Assembly: GCA_004352715.1 (NCBI GenBank)
Contig: SCFE01000094.1
Span: 1,188,086 to 1,252,085 of the forward strand
Source: Hofstenia miamia
Taxonomy: Eukaryota; Xenacoelomorpha; Acoela
DNA: 64,000 bases
Direction: 5' to 3'
Positions 14,401-25,949 of the stretch are shown in pieces. Made by a program: the position numbers and the translations under genes. Under the pieces are notes generated by a model. The model searched no databases. It saw nothing but the letters and a program-made list of their open reading frames with translations, and was not told the DNA's origin. Within the stretch, counting starts at the first letter, position 1; each line of letters starts with the position of its first letter.

Positions 14401-16464
14401 TAAATTTTGCTCAGAAATATCTTTTTAAAATGGAAAGTTTCAATGGGTAAACCCATTACAAAAGACAAACTTTTTCTTTATTAAAAAGAATTATTCGGAA
14501 TGAATAAAACTTTTAAATTCTTTTGTTCTGGAAAAGCAAGCAAGCAGGAAATCATGTGGAAAATTCTATCTTCTGATTCAAAAGAAAAATTCAGCGGTAT
14601 TCGAGATTGAAGGAATCCGAGTAACACTGGATTAAATAAAACGTAAGTGGATGTTTGAGATAAATTAACTTTTAAGATTAAAGAACTGGCAATTTTTGTA
14701 ATCGCGTGATCAAAGCAGTGTAAGCAATTTATTATTTGATTAAAGAAAAAAAGAAATCCATTAACGTTCTGATTTCAAGGACTTGTGATATTGAAATTGC
14801 TTTAAAACGAATTTAAACAATGATAAAACAATGCCGATTTTAAGAACTGATCCTTGAGTTTAACTATTATTAGAGACTTCCAAAATACACTTTTCACAAG
14901 TGCTAGACAGCATGACTCTATAAATTATTATTCATGTTTACATGTTTTAGATTAAGTAACGTAGAGTGATAGATGAAAAATTTCCACCCGCTTTTCAGAC
15001 AATTAGCTTTGAATAAATGCCCATTATAGTGAATAGTTATCCGCATCGCCTTTCCCCACGGGGCGGCTGTATTCAGTACAAATTTAGTAGTAATGATTAA
15101 AGCAAATGTCCCGCTGTTCTTGGATGACCCTCTTCTCCACTAATGGCAACTGATAACAATTACTTCCCTTCACTCAGCATAATTTTAAAGTATTCAAAAT
15201 TAGTCTAGGAAATATATAATTTCGATTATTTCACATCAAAGGCCTGAAATTAAGAATATATAAACAATTTGCTTACACATAAAACATATTATATGTTTCT
15301 GGTTACTTAATTAGCTCTATGTTATAAATGTTTGTTGAGGGCATGAAATATCTGATTTAATAAGGCTCTGTACATGTACAAATTGTTTTCCAAACCTAAT
15401 GAAAGCCAGGTAATATCTGAGAGTGTTTTATTGCAATTTTAGAGACACATATAAAAGATTCTTGTTTAATGTTTGTATCATTAAAATTTTTTATTCTGTT
15501 TGGATACTGTAGATCAGAGACATGGAGCCAAAATACATATGGTCGCTAGTGGTGTTGAGGTACAAAATATTCTATCCAAGTATGCATTTTCAAAAAAAAT
15601 AGTTGTAATAAAACGCCAATATCACTCTTCGAGCAAGTTGAAATGAATGGGCTGGGCTGTGTATGGGCTGTGTTGGGCCGAAGAGGTATGGGTCAAAATG
15701 GGCTTAATATTTCTGAGCTAAAATGTAAATACACATTTTCCTTTTTAATATATATTCTACCAATGCCGTCAGGTTTTGATTGTTAAAATTAAAATTAATG
15801 CGTTATTGTTGATATAACTGATAAATAACTATGTTTAGATTGAACTTATCCATAACCTAGTTTTCCGGTAAAATGGCATCCAGTCATATTTGTAAAGTGG
15901 TCTAAATTTCATTTTTTAAAAATGCTGTCAAAATAGGCTAAAGACTTGAAATTGATGGGCTGGGTTGAGCTGGGCCTACAAACAATGGACTGGCTTGAAA
16001 ATTTTTTCAATGTACTCAGCTCATTTGAATCTCTAAGCAGAAGTAAGCTTGCATCAGATCCTCTGATGTTTACATTCTGCTTTGTGTTTTTCAATAGCTT
16101 TTGCTTGGATAAAGGCAGATAACTTACGTTACTAATTTTCTCCAAAATATTTCCCCTTCTTCTATAACCATTTTGCAATTTACAGTCAAAATAATACTTT
16201 AAAATAATTTTATGGCATCTTTACCTTTGGAAATTTTAAATGTGAAAATTATAAAATACACTAATTAACGTACAACTTTAAACAGCGCGTGCCTTACAAA
16301 ACAAATGAAAGGGCACTAATATTAATCAATTTTTTTTAGTAAATTGGCAAAATTATCATATAATTGGGTAAGGCTTGCATGAAACAACCGAAGTTGTAAA
16401 AGTTCGTTAATTTTCAGATATTAAAATTTGTGAGGCAGTTAAAGGAAGTTAATTTAGTCTGCGT
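11446..16464. other. AT-rich non-coding DNA
   Basis: No gene was supported. Minor items are a (TA)n run near 12077-12092 and G-rich strings of the GGGCTGGGC type at 15649-15705 and 15957-15975 that may be remnants of a MITE without clear termini. Confidence 0.45.
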
Positions 16465-16733
16465 AAATGATTATTTCTCCTTTACGTCTATATATTGTCG
16501 TTTGTAAAGTTAAGAGTTAGTGTTCGAATTTGTTGGCAGTAACTTGGTGACGATGCTACGATATACATATATATATAAATATATATGCTATGGAAAATGC
16601 AAAAAACCTTACACTTGGCGATAAACCGCCCGAAATTTTTAAGGCATTTAGCGGGAATCGCATTTTTCCAAAATACCTATGTTTGGCCATTGCCCCCATG
16701 GGGGAAGGTAGTATAACCCTGCAAAATTATAAG
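16465..16733 (+). repeat. Dispersed repeat, copy 1 (pair at 20764)
   Basis: About 269 bp nearly identical to 20764-21033, including the string TTGGCAGTAACTTGGTGACG, a (TA)n run, and a short open frame starting ATGGAAAATGC. The layout (leader text with TTGGTGACG, then an ATG frame) recalls the region just after the left LTR of an LTR retroelement. No LTR pair, primer-binding site or capsid motif was confirmed. The family is left unnamed. Confidence 0.5.
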
Positions 16734-16787
16734 TGCTTCTGACGTGTTTTATGTCTTTACTTCAATTTGTCTTATGAATTCTAGGAA

Positions 16788-16789
<2 letters not shown>

Positions 16790-16822
<33 letters not shown>
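16790..16822. repeat. (TA)n microsatellite
   Basis: Uninterrupted TA dinucleotides, about 32 bp. Further shorter runs lie at 16869-16880 and 17731-17756. Confidence 0.95.
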
Positions 16823-16826
<4 letters not shown>

Positions 16827-17756
16827 AGCTAATTAACTATTTTTGTTCTGACTTACTGGCGATGTTTATATATATATATATTAGGGCTATTTCTAAGATA
16901 TATTTTTAGTAAATTTGCTAAGGCTTGGGGTCCCAAGCATAGAGAAATTATAAAATATGCTTAAAGAATACTGAAGAAAAACGTAAAAAACGTAATGCCC
17001 TCTCCATTCTAGAATTGTATAGTAATCCTATACAGGAATATTATAAAGAAAACGCCAGTTTTTACACTTAATGTTGTGAAGTTGCAGCAAATGTACTATT
17101 TATTTAAAATGTACTAGTGCATTGATACTGACTTTGCTAAATTTTCATAAACTTAATAGCCTTGTGAGCTGCTTGATTTTACCGAGAAACCTCAATATAC
17201 CAACACACTACTTTGAACTTCAATAACATTTTAGGTATTCTTTTCCTTTCAGATAAAACACTACGCGTTAAAAAGCTCTAGATTGATGCTAGTATCAAAA
17301 CTTTGACATAAGACCAAGAAGAGCCCTAAGTATTGGCGATTAATCATTATAGGATGTTTTCGAGTGTCTTTATAATATTATTTTATCATTTTTCAGCTCT
17401 ACAGTAAATTTTGCTCTTGATAATGGAGGGAAGGCCACATGTTCCACAAAAGTAAAAATTGCTCAACAAAATTACAATGCAGTGTATTTTAAGTTTCCTA
17501 CCTACTAATTCATAAATCTACCAATAATGTGTGTGGTTGTAGAAGTTTTTTAAATTAAATTAATGGCCTTTCAACAGTTAGATTTAATTTGTTTTTTCGT
17601 GATTTTTAGTGCAGATGCAATCAATTATTTTTTAAATTATTACAAAAGTATAATTTGCAATTTATGCAAAATCAAATCTTATCTTTCAAAATTGCAATGA
17701 TTTATGAGATTCTCCAGAAAAAAATTAAGGTATATATATGTATATATATATATATA
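16823..17756. other. AT-rich non-coding DNA
   Basis: Nothing recognisable. It ends in an interrupted (TA)n run directly against the Tc1-like terminus at 17757. Confidence 0.45.
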
Positions 17757-18357
17757 CAGTGCCGGACATAAATATGGAGACACCATCAAACAACTTGCAT
17801 GAATTGGAAAACTGAGATGTACATGCTTCACTCAACCTTACTCTACTAATCAGTGGTTTGCCATGGCTCTTAGATACTCTGCACAAAGTTTGCTAGATTT
17901 TGACATTGGTTAAAGAGCTGACAAAAATATGGAGACAGTCAAAACAAAATGTTTAAAATTGTTATTGGCTTATTAATACAATTGCTGTGACTACAAAAAG
18001 TGATATACAACAAATTTTTTACAAATACATGACATAATAAAACATTATCAAACGCGTGTGACTTCACCCTTTGATTCCATGACTACTTGGATGCGATCAG
18101 GTACAGAATTGAACAAGTTCTTTATAAATTGCAAGAGAATTGCATTGAACTCCTCTATCCATGCTGATCTAAGCTCTTCCACGTTCTTACATCGACGTTG
18201 GTGATCTTCAAGTTTAATCGCAGCCCAGCACTGCTCGATGATGTTGAGATCTGGGCTCTGAGAAGGCCAATCAGGTAACAGTGATATTCCAACATCCTCC
18301 ATGTAGCTCATGTTAGTTCTTGAACGGTGACATGGAGCTCCATTTTGTTGGAAAAAA
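17757..18357 (-). mobile_element. Truncated Tc1-like transposon (3' part)
   Basis: The outer end, CAGTGCCGGACATAAATATG, follows a TA and is typical of Tc1-family terminal repeats. The motif AAATATGGAGACA recurs inside at about 17926, as a subterminal repeat. On the minus strand the C-terminal half of a Tc1 transposase runs from about 18357 to 18048. The element stops abruptly at an A/(TA)n tract at about 18350-18370, so the 5' part of the gene and the second terminus are missing. Transposition would require both ends and a full DDE enzyme, so this copy is dead. Confidence 0.8.
18048..18357 (-). pseudogene. Tc1-type transposase C-terminus
   Basis: The frame encodes the last third of a Tc1-family transposase. 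It reads FQQNGAPCH, where active enzymes usually have Asp before the NAPCH/GAPCH block, then WPSQSPDLNIIEQCW, which carries the third catalytic acid (Glu), and ends in a typical tail (SVPDRIQVVMESKGEVTRV). The second catalytic Asp position is Asn here. I count 35 residues between this Asn and the Glu, one more than the 34 of classical Tc1, owing to an extra Asp before the WPSQSPD block. Everything upstream, including the DNA-binding domain and first catalytic Asp, is lost at a (TA)n tract. The internal ATG at 18311 is not the true start. Confidence 0.8.
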
Positions 18358-18686
18358 AATATATATATATATGTACATGAAAGTTAGTGTTTTTAAGAAA
18401 TTTTTCCTTCACGATTAGCAGAAAATAAGAATTTTTATCTTATGAAAACAACTAACATTTAGTTTTATTTGAATATTCACATCACACCTTTCTGTTTGGC
18501 AATTTAGTAAATAAATTCTATAATTGATGTAACAATAACGGACACGTTTTATACTGCTTATTTAATCTTCTTATGTAAAATTTAAATGAAGAAAGGGCAT
18601 GATGCATGACGCGGGAAATTTTATTATTGACATTATTTGACCACCATTGCGCAACAAAACTCGAATAAATAAATGTTGAAATACCC

Positions 18687-18688
<2 letters not shown>

Positions 18689-18719
<31 letters not shown>
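18689..18719. repeat. (TA)n microsatellite
   Basis: Pure AT/TA run of about 31 bp, directly abutting the left terminus of the inverted-repeat element at 18723. Confidence 0.95.
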
Positions 18720-18722
<3 letters not shown>

Positions 18723-18726
<4 letters not shown>

Positions 18727-20328
18727 TGGTCCGTTGTAACTTGATTTTTACATATATTGGTCCGTTGTATTGCACCACACATATAATGGTACAGGTGTAA
18801 CATAATGGTCTGTTGTAACACATTTTTTTCAAGTATATGTAAAAAATTTATTTCATGAATTTTCTTTCATTTCATGTTGATTTGAATTGTTTACCATTGA
18901 GAAACAGCCTCACAATCCCAATTTCTTATTAAAAAAAACTGCCGTAAAATTAATCTAAAATGTGTGATATTCAACTAAAGCTATTTCATTGAAATTTCTT
19001 TTTTTAAGGCAATTCTATTTTCAAACAAAACTGATGTTAAGGGGATAATAATACAAAACGAAGTTGAGAACAAATACTTTTTCACAATTTTTGTTTGCAA
19101 TGAGGTACTGCAATGCGGTTTTTCAAATTCATATGAATTGAAATCAAATAAATTAGAGCATCCGTAAGTGCAATATCATAATACCGTGCCATTTTCTATG
19201 TGTGCCCAGTTTGGGCCAAATAAGCTTTTCGTGTTTTTGAAGGCATAATATTAAATGAGATAGTGTTATTTTTGCAGTGAAAAATCCCATGTAAACTGCG
19301 TCAATAACATTAAAACTAATGAAGCAATAGGTCTCCTCCAAGCAGGGTCTGCTCTAATAATTGAAATAGATAGAGATTAAAAAAGTGAAAATATTAACAC
19401 GTATTTTGGAAATTTTTAGAGATGAAGATCTGACATATCTAAAAACTAAAAAATAGTGTCATGCAGAATAGTTGAAACCCTAAAAAAGTAATAAACAACT
19501 GTCCACAGGGTCAATATTCGTGGTGAAGGACAACATCTTCAAAAATCCCCAAAATCCAACAAATTGAAGCGTTTTTTTTCAATTTATGAACATAATGAAA
19601 TAATTTGCAAGGATATTTAAATAAAAATGTATAAATAGAGATTATTAAATGAAATAGTGTTATTTTAGCACTGAAAAATCCCATGTCAACTGCGTCAATA
19701 ACATTAAAACTAATGAAGCAATAAGTTTCCAAACAGGGTCTACTTTAATAATTGAAATAGATAGCTATTAAAAAAGTGCGAATATTAACACATATTTTTG
19801 GAGATTTTTAGACATAAAGAACTGACATATCTAACAACCAAAAAATTATTGTGCCATGCAGAATAGTTGAAGCCCTACAAAATGTAATAAACAACTGTCC
19901 ACAGGGTCAATATTCGTGGTGAAGGACAACATCTTCAAAAATCCCCAAAATCCAACAAATTGAAGCGTTTTTTTTCAATTTATGAACATAATGAAATAAT
20001 TGACAAGGATATTTAAATAAAAATGTATAAATAGAGATTAACTAAAAACGTTATGCATCAAGTTTTACAAAGGACCATTATATGTTGAACATTACAACTG
20101 ACCATTATATGTGAAAATAGTAAAAAATTAAAAATTTTGAAAAAATAAAAAATTTATTTTATTATCAGAAGAGGCATTATTTGATGTGCTTACACGAATG
20201 AGAAAAAAACGTTTTAATAAAAAAAAATTTTTGAAATGAGAAACACACCTGGTCCGTTGTAACCTTAAGAAATGGACTTTGCTGGTCCGTTGTAATCAAA
20301 ACTCCCGATTAGTATGGTACAACTGACC

Positions 20329-20333
<5 letters not shown>
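18723..20333. mobile_element. Inverted-repeat element with GGTCCGTTGTAA motifs
   Basis: The left end reads ATAATGGTCCGTTGTAAC. The right end, reverse-complemented, reads ATAATGGTCAGTTGTACC, so the two ends are inverted copies. The same 13-base core recurs near both ends: left at about 18727, 18759 and 18806; right at about 20070, 20094, 20251, 20284 and 20319, in mixed orientation. Such subterminal repeats are typical of DNA transposons whose transposase binds several copies. No transposase is encoded, so it would depend on another element. Most of the interior is a 394-bp tandem duplication (19250-20040). Both ends abut (TA)n runs, so a target duplication cannot be defined. Superfamily not assigned. 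Confidence 0.6.
19250..20040. repeat. 394-bp tandem duplication (2 copies)
   Basis: Copy 1 runs from 19250 to 19643 and copy 2 from 19644 to about 20040, with a few percent divergence. Both contain the strings CTGCGTCAATAACATTAAAA and GGTCAATATTCGTGGTGAAG. The short minus-strand frames that appear twice (19153-19341, 19511-19732) are a by-product of this duplication. Confidence 0.85.

Positions 20334-20361
<28 letters not shown>
20331..20361. repeat. (TA)n microsatellite
   Basis: About 30 bp, next to the right end of the element at 18723-20333. Confidence 0.95.
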
Positions 20362-20364
<3 letters not shown>

Positions 20365-20370
20365 TATATT

Positions 20371-20674
20371 CTAACATCACTGGCATTCACGCAAGTCCGC
20401 TTGAAAGTTGACAGTAGCTAAGACTTTTTCTATTAATAATAAATGCTTGGTCTTATATGCAAATTACTATAAATATATTTACAAGTTACAAGCTAACCCG
20501 GAAACACTTGGTCTAGCCGATACTAACAACCTGATGTCACAATATATATATATATATATAATTTGGAACAATGAGGCTTAACTTATTTAGACTTCCATCT
20601 ATCGTCAGAAAATTATGAAGCATGGAAGTAGTTTTAAACCATTTTAATTCTGATTTTACTCTGTATAGCAATCC
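20371..20674. repeat. Duplicated block, copy 1 (pair at 21127)
   Basis: Appears identical to 21127-21430 and ends exactly at an 11-N gap. A duplicate that stops at a gap is the signature of unmerged contig ends, so this is probably an assembly artefact rather than a biological repeat. Confidence 0.8.
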
Positions 20675-20685
20675 NNNNNNNNNNN
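20675..20685. other. Assembly gap (11 N)
   Basis: Short gap followed by (TA)n. It sits at the end of a block that recurs 756 bp downstream. Confidence 0.95.
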
Positions 20686-20763
20686 ATATATATATATATC
20701 AAAGCGCGTGTATGCTTTTGTTTTCTTAGTTCGTAGTAATTAGTTTTGTTAACTTCTTTTGTT

Positions 20764-21067
20764 AATGATTATTTCTCCTTTACGTCTATATATTGTCGTT
20801 TGTAAAGTTAAGAGTTAGTGTTCGAATTTGTTGGCAGTAACTTGGTGACGATGCTACGATATACATATATATATATATATATATGCTATGGAAAATGCAA
20901 AAAACCTTACACTTGGCGCTAAACCGCCCGAAATTTTTAAGGCATTTAGCGGGAATCGCATTTTTCCAAAATACCTATGTTTGGCCATTGCGCCCATGGC
21001 GGAAGGTAGTATAACCCTGCAAAATTTCAAGGGTTTATGTTCGAAAACACTGTCAGGATCAGGTTTT
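20764..21067 (+). repeat. Dispersed repeat, copy 2, with 60-codon frame
   Basis: Second copy of the repeat at 16465. Here the open frame starting at 20888 runs 60 codons to 21067 (LTLGAKPPEIFKAFSGN then LCLAIAPMAEG). In copy 1 the same frame is kept with single substitutions such as GCG to GGG. The similarity ends soon after the shared stretch. It might be the first part of a retroelement gag-like frame, but no domain is visible and I assign no function. Confidence 0.45.
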
Positions 21068-21083
21068 TAGAAAACATTTAGCG

Positions 21084-21084
<1 letters not shown>

Positions 21085-21125
<41 letters not shown>
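21085..21125. repeat. (TA)n microsatellite
   Basis: About 40 bp of TA, immediately before the second copy of the duplicated block. Confidence 0.95.
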
Positions 21126-21126
<1 letters not shown>

Positions 21127-21127
<1 letters not shown>

Positions 21128-21430
21128 TAACATCACTGGCATTCACGCAAGTCCGCTTGAAAGTTGACAGTAGCTAAGACTTTTTCTATTAATAATAAAT
21201 GCTTGGTCTTATATGCAAATTACTATAAATATATTTACAAGTTACAAGCTAACCCGGAAACACTTGGTCTAGCCGATACTAACAACCTGATGTCACAATA
21301 TATATATATATATATAATTTGGAACAATGAGGCTTAACTTATTTAGACTTCCATCTATCGTCAGAAAATTATGAAGCATGGAAGTAGTTTTAAACCATTT
21401 TAATTCTGATTTTACTCTGTATAGCAATCC
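21127..21430. repeat. Duplicated block, copy 2
   Basis: Matches 20371-20674 at an offset of 756 bp without visible mismatches. Unlike copy 1, this copy continues into unique sequence, so it is probably the correctly placed one. Confidence 0.8.
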
Positions 21431-22033
21431 GTCTTTCGCTCCAATAATTATTGTCTAGACTTCCCTAAATGTTGATGCAATTTTTTAGTTATTCTTGGCC
21501 AAATCCTTTGAAATTATAATGAGAACCAAACTGAGAATTTCCAATATTTAGTAAGTCATTTTACTCTACAAATATAGCAAATTTTTTACAAATAACTTTT
21601 AAATTTTAGTTTTAATGTTTCTTGAATTGAAGTAAACTTCATTGTTTACTTGGAGAACTTCATGATTTTCAGTCTGCGTGTTCTTAGGATGTTATTTAGT
21701 GAATTGAAAAATTTTAAAATTTTTTGATATATTTTATAATGCTTCATTGCCTGATTATCCGTAAAGTACCATTATGGATGCCATCATACAATAGAACAAA
21801 TGCCTTGTACGTTTGTAAATTTTTTAGTGAAAACAAAGAACTTACTAGAAATTTAAACAATTTGGATTGACAAATCTCGAACACTTTAAAAAGTTAATTC
21901 ATATCTTATGACAGGCATTATTATGTCAACTAAGATTTACTGCAATGTATTTCCAATTGTATTAGTTGCAATGATTAAGTGTGAATTTCTAGGAAATTCC
22001 TAAGAATATATATATATATGGATGTCTATCGTA

Positions 22034-22070
<37 letters not shown>

Positions 22071-23548
22071 TAGATGCGTTTCCTCAAAGACATTTTGAAG
22101 AAATAGAGTAGATCAAACCTTGAGGTGAATATAACAATGTTCAATATTTTATGATTATTGTAAAATTTCTAAAATGACAAACGCACGTAATAAGCACGAC
22201 TATAAATTTTGTTTTGCCTTATTTACATAACACGAAAACCTGCAAAATGATTAATTTTAAGAAATTTGACATTTCAATGTAATTAATCGATTCCCAAATA
22301 TTTAGGCTTAGCAAGCGAATGTAGTGCATATTTGGTCTTTGAAAATATTCTTTTGATGGCATTGTGATGCATCATTAGAGATTAATGCTCTATAGAAAAT
22401 GTTTTTCCGAAAAAATTCTAAGTATTCAACACAAAGAATTATGATGCCCATAAAGGAATACGATTACATCCGTTTTCCTGAAATTAAAAAATTTTCAACG
22501 CCCCAAAAGTCTACATTATTTAATTATACTAAAGTATTTCAAATATGGTGAAGTATTTATGTTGCTATAGTAAAATATATCCCAGTGAACATGGTCAAAA
22601 TATGAGACTGCATGTAATACACTAATTGAATGCTAAATTTTTACGAAAATGCAGATACTAAAAGCAAGCATGCGATAGACTTCTAATGGAATATTAATGG
22701 AATAATTATATATAAATAATTTTGCGCTTCTACTACAATTGAATGCATCATAAATTGTTTTATATTGCCTTGGTTTATGTTGTTTTATGTTTATGCCTAA
22801 AGCAATATTTTTCTAAAATCTGAAAAATGTTCATCATCAATAAAATAGTTAGAATTCTCCTAAAAAACGCGCAATCCTTTAAAATTCCAATAGAATTCGA
22901 TAAAGAAAACATCCACAGGTAATGGGCATATTTAAACGATCGATTTTAACAGAAATTTAACAAAAGTCACGACATTTAAACAATTTCAGTCATAAGATTA
23001 CAATAATTTTCCTTGATATCATATTGCTTAGACATTCGCCTTGACAGAAATTTTTACATGAAAAACAATTTGCCATTTTGTATTTTAACTTCTTTTCAAT
23101 ACTTTTGAAATACAACTTTTGTCGAATTACCATGAAATACTATAACAAGTGTAATAGAATGCATTGCTGAGAAATTATTTAAGGTTAGTAATATATTAAA
23201 AGCACATGAATTTGTAAGCATAAAAAATATTATGAGTAGAACAGAATTACTCGACCTGTGTTTTGCGTAGGTTTAATTGCAAACTTTAAACGCACTAAAT
23301 CCTCAATTTATATCAATTATTCACTGAAAATAAATGTTTAATGAAGCAATATTGCAAAATACTTTTAAGGTAATTTATTTAATTCATCTTCGGTACATTC
23401 ATTTTACATTTGCACAACATGTAGCGATCAAAAATACAAGCAAACCGAATCCTGTTCATTAGTACATTGATAACAATTTATAATAATTAACTGTCATTCA
23501 TGGTGAAAGCTTCTTTTAGTCTGGAACAATGAGCAACTAATAAACGTA
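21431..23548. other. AT-rich non-coding DNA
   Basis: No gene recognised. It contains a 29-bp (TA)n run at 22041-22069 and a shorter one near 22007-22019. Confidence 0.5.
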
Positions 23549-23550
23549 TA

Positions 23551-24915
23551 AGGGTGCATTCACACAGAAAGATTGTGCTTGCTAGAGCGAGCTTTTTCCG
23601 TTCACACAGAAAGCGAGCTTGCGCTAGCTTTAAATCTTGGGTATTCACACAGAGAGATTGCGATATTTTCTAGCAATGTATTAAAGCCAGAGTGTTCACA
23701 CAGCGCGATTGTGCTTGCGATATTTTCTAGCAATGTATTAAAGCCAGNNNNNNNNNNNNNNNNNNNNNNNNNNNNNNNNNNNNNNNNNNNNNNNNNNNNN
23801 NNNNNNNNNNNNNNNNNNNNNNNNNNNNNNNNNNNNNNNNNNNNNNNNNNNNNNNNNNNNNNNNNNNNNNNNNNNNNNNNNNNNNNNNNNNNNNNNNNNN
23901 NNNNNNNNNNNNNNNNNNNNNNNNNNNNNNNNNNNNNNNNNNNNNNNNNNNNNNNNNNNNNNNNNNNNNNNNNNNNNNNNNNNNNNNNNNNNNNNNNNNN
24001 NNNNNNNNNNNNNNNNNNNNNNNNNNNNNNNNNNNNNNNNNNNNNNNNNNNNNNNNNNNNNNNNNNNNNNNNNNNNNNNNNNNNNNNNNNNNNNNNNNNN
24101 NNNNNNNNNNNNNNNNNNNNNNNNNNNNNNNNNNNNNNNNNNNNNNNNNNNNNNNNNNNNNNNNNNNNNNNNNNNNNNNNNNNNNNNNNNNNNNNNNNNN
24201 NNNNNNNNNNNNNNNNNNNNNNNNNNNNNNNNNNNNNNNNNNNNNNNNNNNNNNNNNNNNNNNNNNNNNNNNNNNNNNNNNNNNNNNNNNNNNNNNNNNN
24301 NNNNNNNNNNNNNNNNNNNNNNNNNNNNNNNNNNNNNNNNNNNNNNNNNNNNNNNNNNNNNNNNNNNNNNNNNNNNNNNNNNNNNNNNNNNNNNNNNNNN
24401 NNNNNNNNNNNNNNNNNNNNNNNNNNNNNNNNNNNNNNNNNNNNNNNNNNNNNNNNNNNNNNNNNNNNNNNNNNNNNNNNNNNNNNNNNNNNNNNNNNNN
24501 NNNNNNNNNNNNNNNNNNNNNNNNNNNNNNNNNNNNNNNNNNNNNNNNNNNNNNNNNNNNNNNNNNNNNNNNNNNNNNNNNNNNNNNNNNNNNNNNNNNN
24601 NNNNNNNNNNNNNNNNNNNNNNNNNNNNNNNNNNNNNNNNNNNNNNNNNNNNNNNNNNNNNNNNNNNNNNNNNNNNNNNNNNNNNNNNNNNNNNNNNNNN
24701 NNNNNNNNTCTGTGTGAATTCAACTATCTTAAAACATGTGTTTAAATTACAAGCGCGATATCGCAATCTCTCTGTGTGAATACCCTCCTTTATTTCCTCT
24801 TGTTTAAATCTCAAGATTGGCTTTATCGCACGCTTTCTGTGTGAATTCAACTATCTTAAAACATGTGTTAAAAATACAAGCGCTATATCGCAAGCTTTCT
24901 GTGTGAATGCACCCT
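23551..24915. mobile_element. TIR element with TA target duplication
   Basis: The left end AGGGTGCATTCACACAGAAA and the reverse-complemented right end are identical over at least 20 bp. TA lies immediately outside each end (23549-23550 and 24916-24917), consistent with a TA target duplication. The string TTCACACAGA recurs four times inward from the left (about 23559, 23603, 23644, 23697). Its reverse complement TCTGTGTGAA recurs inward from the right, so the ends are built of nested inverted subrepeats. No transposase is seen outside the 961-N gap at 23748-24708, which could hide coding sequence. TA duplication fits the Tc1/mariner group, but other superfamilies remain possible. Confidence 0.75.
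23748..24708. other. Assembly gap (961 N) inside TIR element
   Basis: Unknown bases within the inverted-repeat element. The subrepeats on both flanks probably defeated the assembly. Long frames crossing it are artefacts. Confidence 0.95.
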
Positions 24916-24917
24916 TA

Positions 24918-25940
24918 GAACAGTAAATTCATGCAATATGCTAGTAATATGCATATGCGGAATCGAAATGAATAATAGTTTATAACATTTTCACTTGGGA
25001 ATTTTTCATAGACAAAATTTGCTACTGAGCTAAGCTAAAACTTTCATATTCATTAGGTGGCCTCCATGAAATTTAAATTTTTCGAATTACATTGATTTCT
25101 CTTACGAATTTCCTTATTGAAATTTAATATTATTATTTTAATTATTTTTGCACGTAAGCATGATCACGTTACTGAATACAGACGACAGATAATATATTGT
25201 CCCCGTTATAAAAATACAATTTCATGAAGAGAAATTTTATTTAAAAATAGCCAATTATTTAAAAGTAAATCCACATTAGCATAAATTTATTTGTAGCAGC
25301 ATTTCCTATCCTTGTTTTAATCGAGCAGCCTCTAATATTCGGAGCAATTTAGACAATGAGGTTAGATTAGAAAAAAATTACAAACAATTTTAAAAAACAT
25401 TAAAAAGTGCGCTTTTACACCGACAACGCATATTTTGAGACACAATCATGCTAAACACATTTAGCGAATATTTACACTGAGCTCACCACATACATAGACA
25501 CACACATTTTTTATTTTTGATATTTATATTGTGCATGTATACTTAGTTTGTAAAAAATTGAAACTTTTTCGCAAATATATTGCTTTGGCTCTCATTATTA
25601 TTATTCTCCTTCTTATTATCATTATTATAAAGACACTTATATAGCGCAAAAATTAAAAATTTAATCTAATGCGCATGAAGCTATATTTTATGACCTTCAA
25701 CTAAAAAGCCATCAAAAAAGTGTGTTTTTGAAATTCGATTAAAAATAGCGAAATTTATGGCCTCAGCAAAGATGAAATGGTAGGAAATTGACAATTCTAA
25801 AAGCAGGAAATGAAAAGGAACGTTTTTCGTATAACCGATTCACCATCGTTGCTTGCAAGAGGAGTAAATCGTTTGGCCTATGATCATGCATTTCTCCCTA
25901 TATAAAAAATAGTAGCTCGAACAAATATGCAGGCGCAAGC
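24918..25940. other. AT-rich non-coding DNA
   Basis: No gene recognised. It leads into the 3' end of the LINE remnant that begins near 25950. Confidence 0.5.
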
Positions 25941-25949
25941 CCATGAAGA

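Noticed and set aside
15515-16035. Possible hAT-like MITE with GGGCTGGGC strings and CAGAGAC/TAGAGAT ends
   Set aside because: The inverted match is short and gapped, and the 8-bp flanks (CTGTAGAT, AGCAGAAG) do not agree.
23573-24850. Long open frames over 370 codons on both strands
   Set aside because: They consist mainly of unknown bases from the gap at 23748-24708. The same applies to frames across the gaps at 6138, 27431, 39079, 41318, 54391 and 62389.
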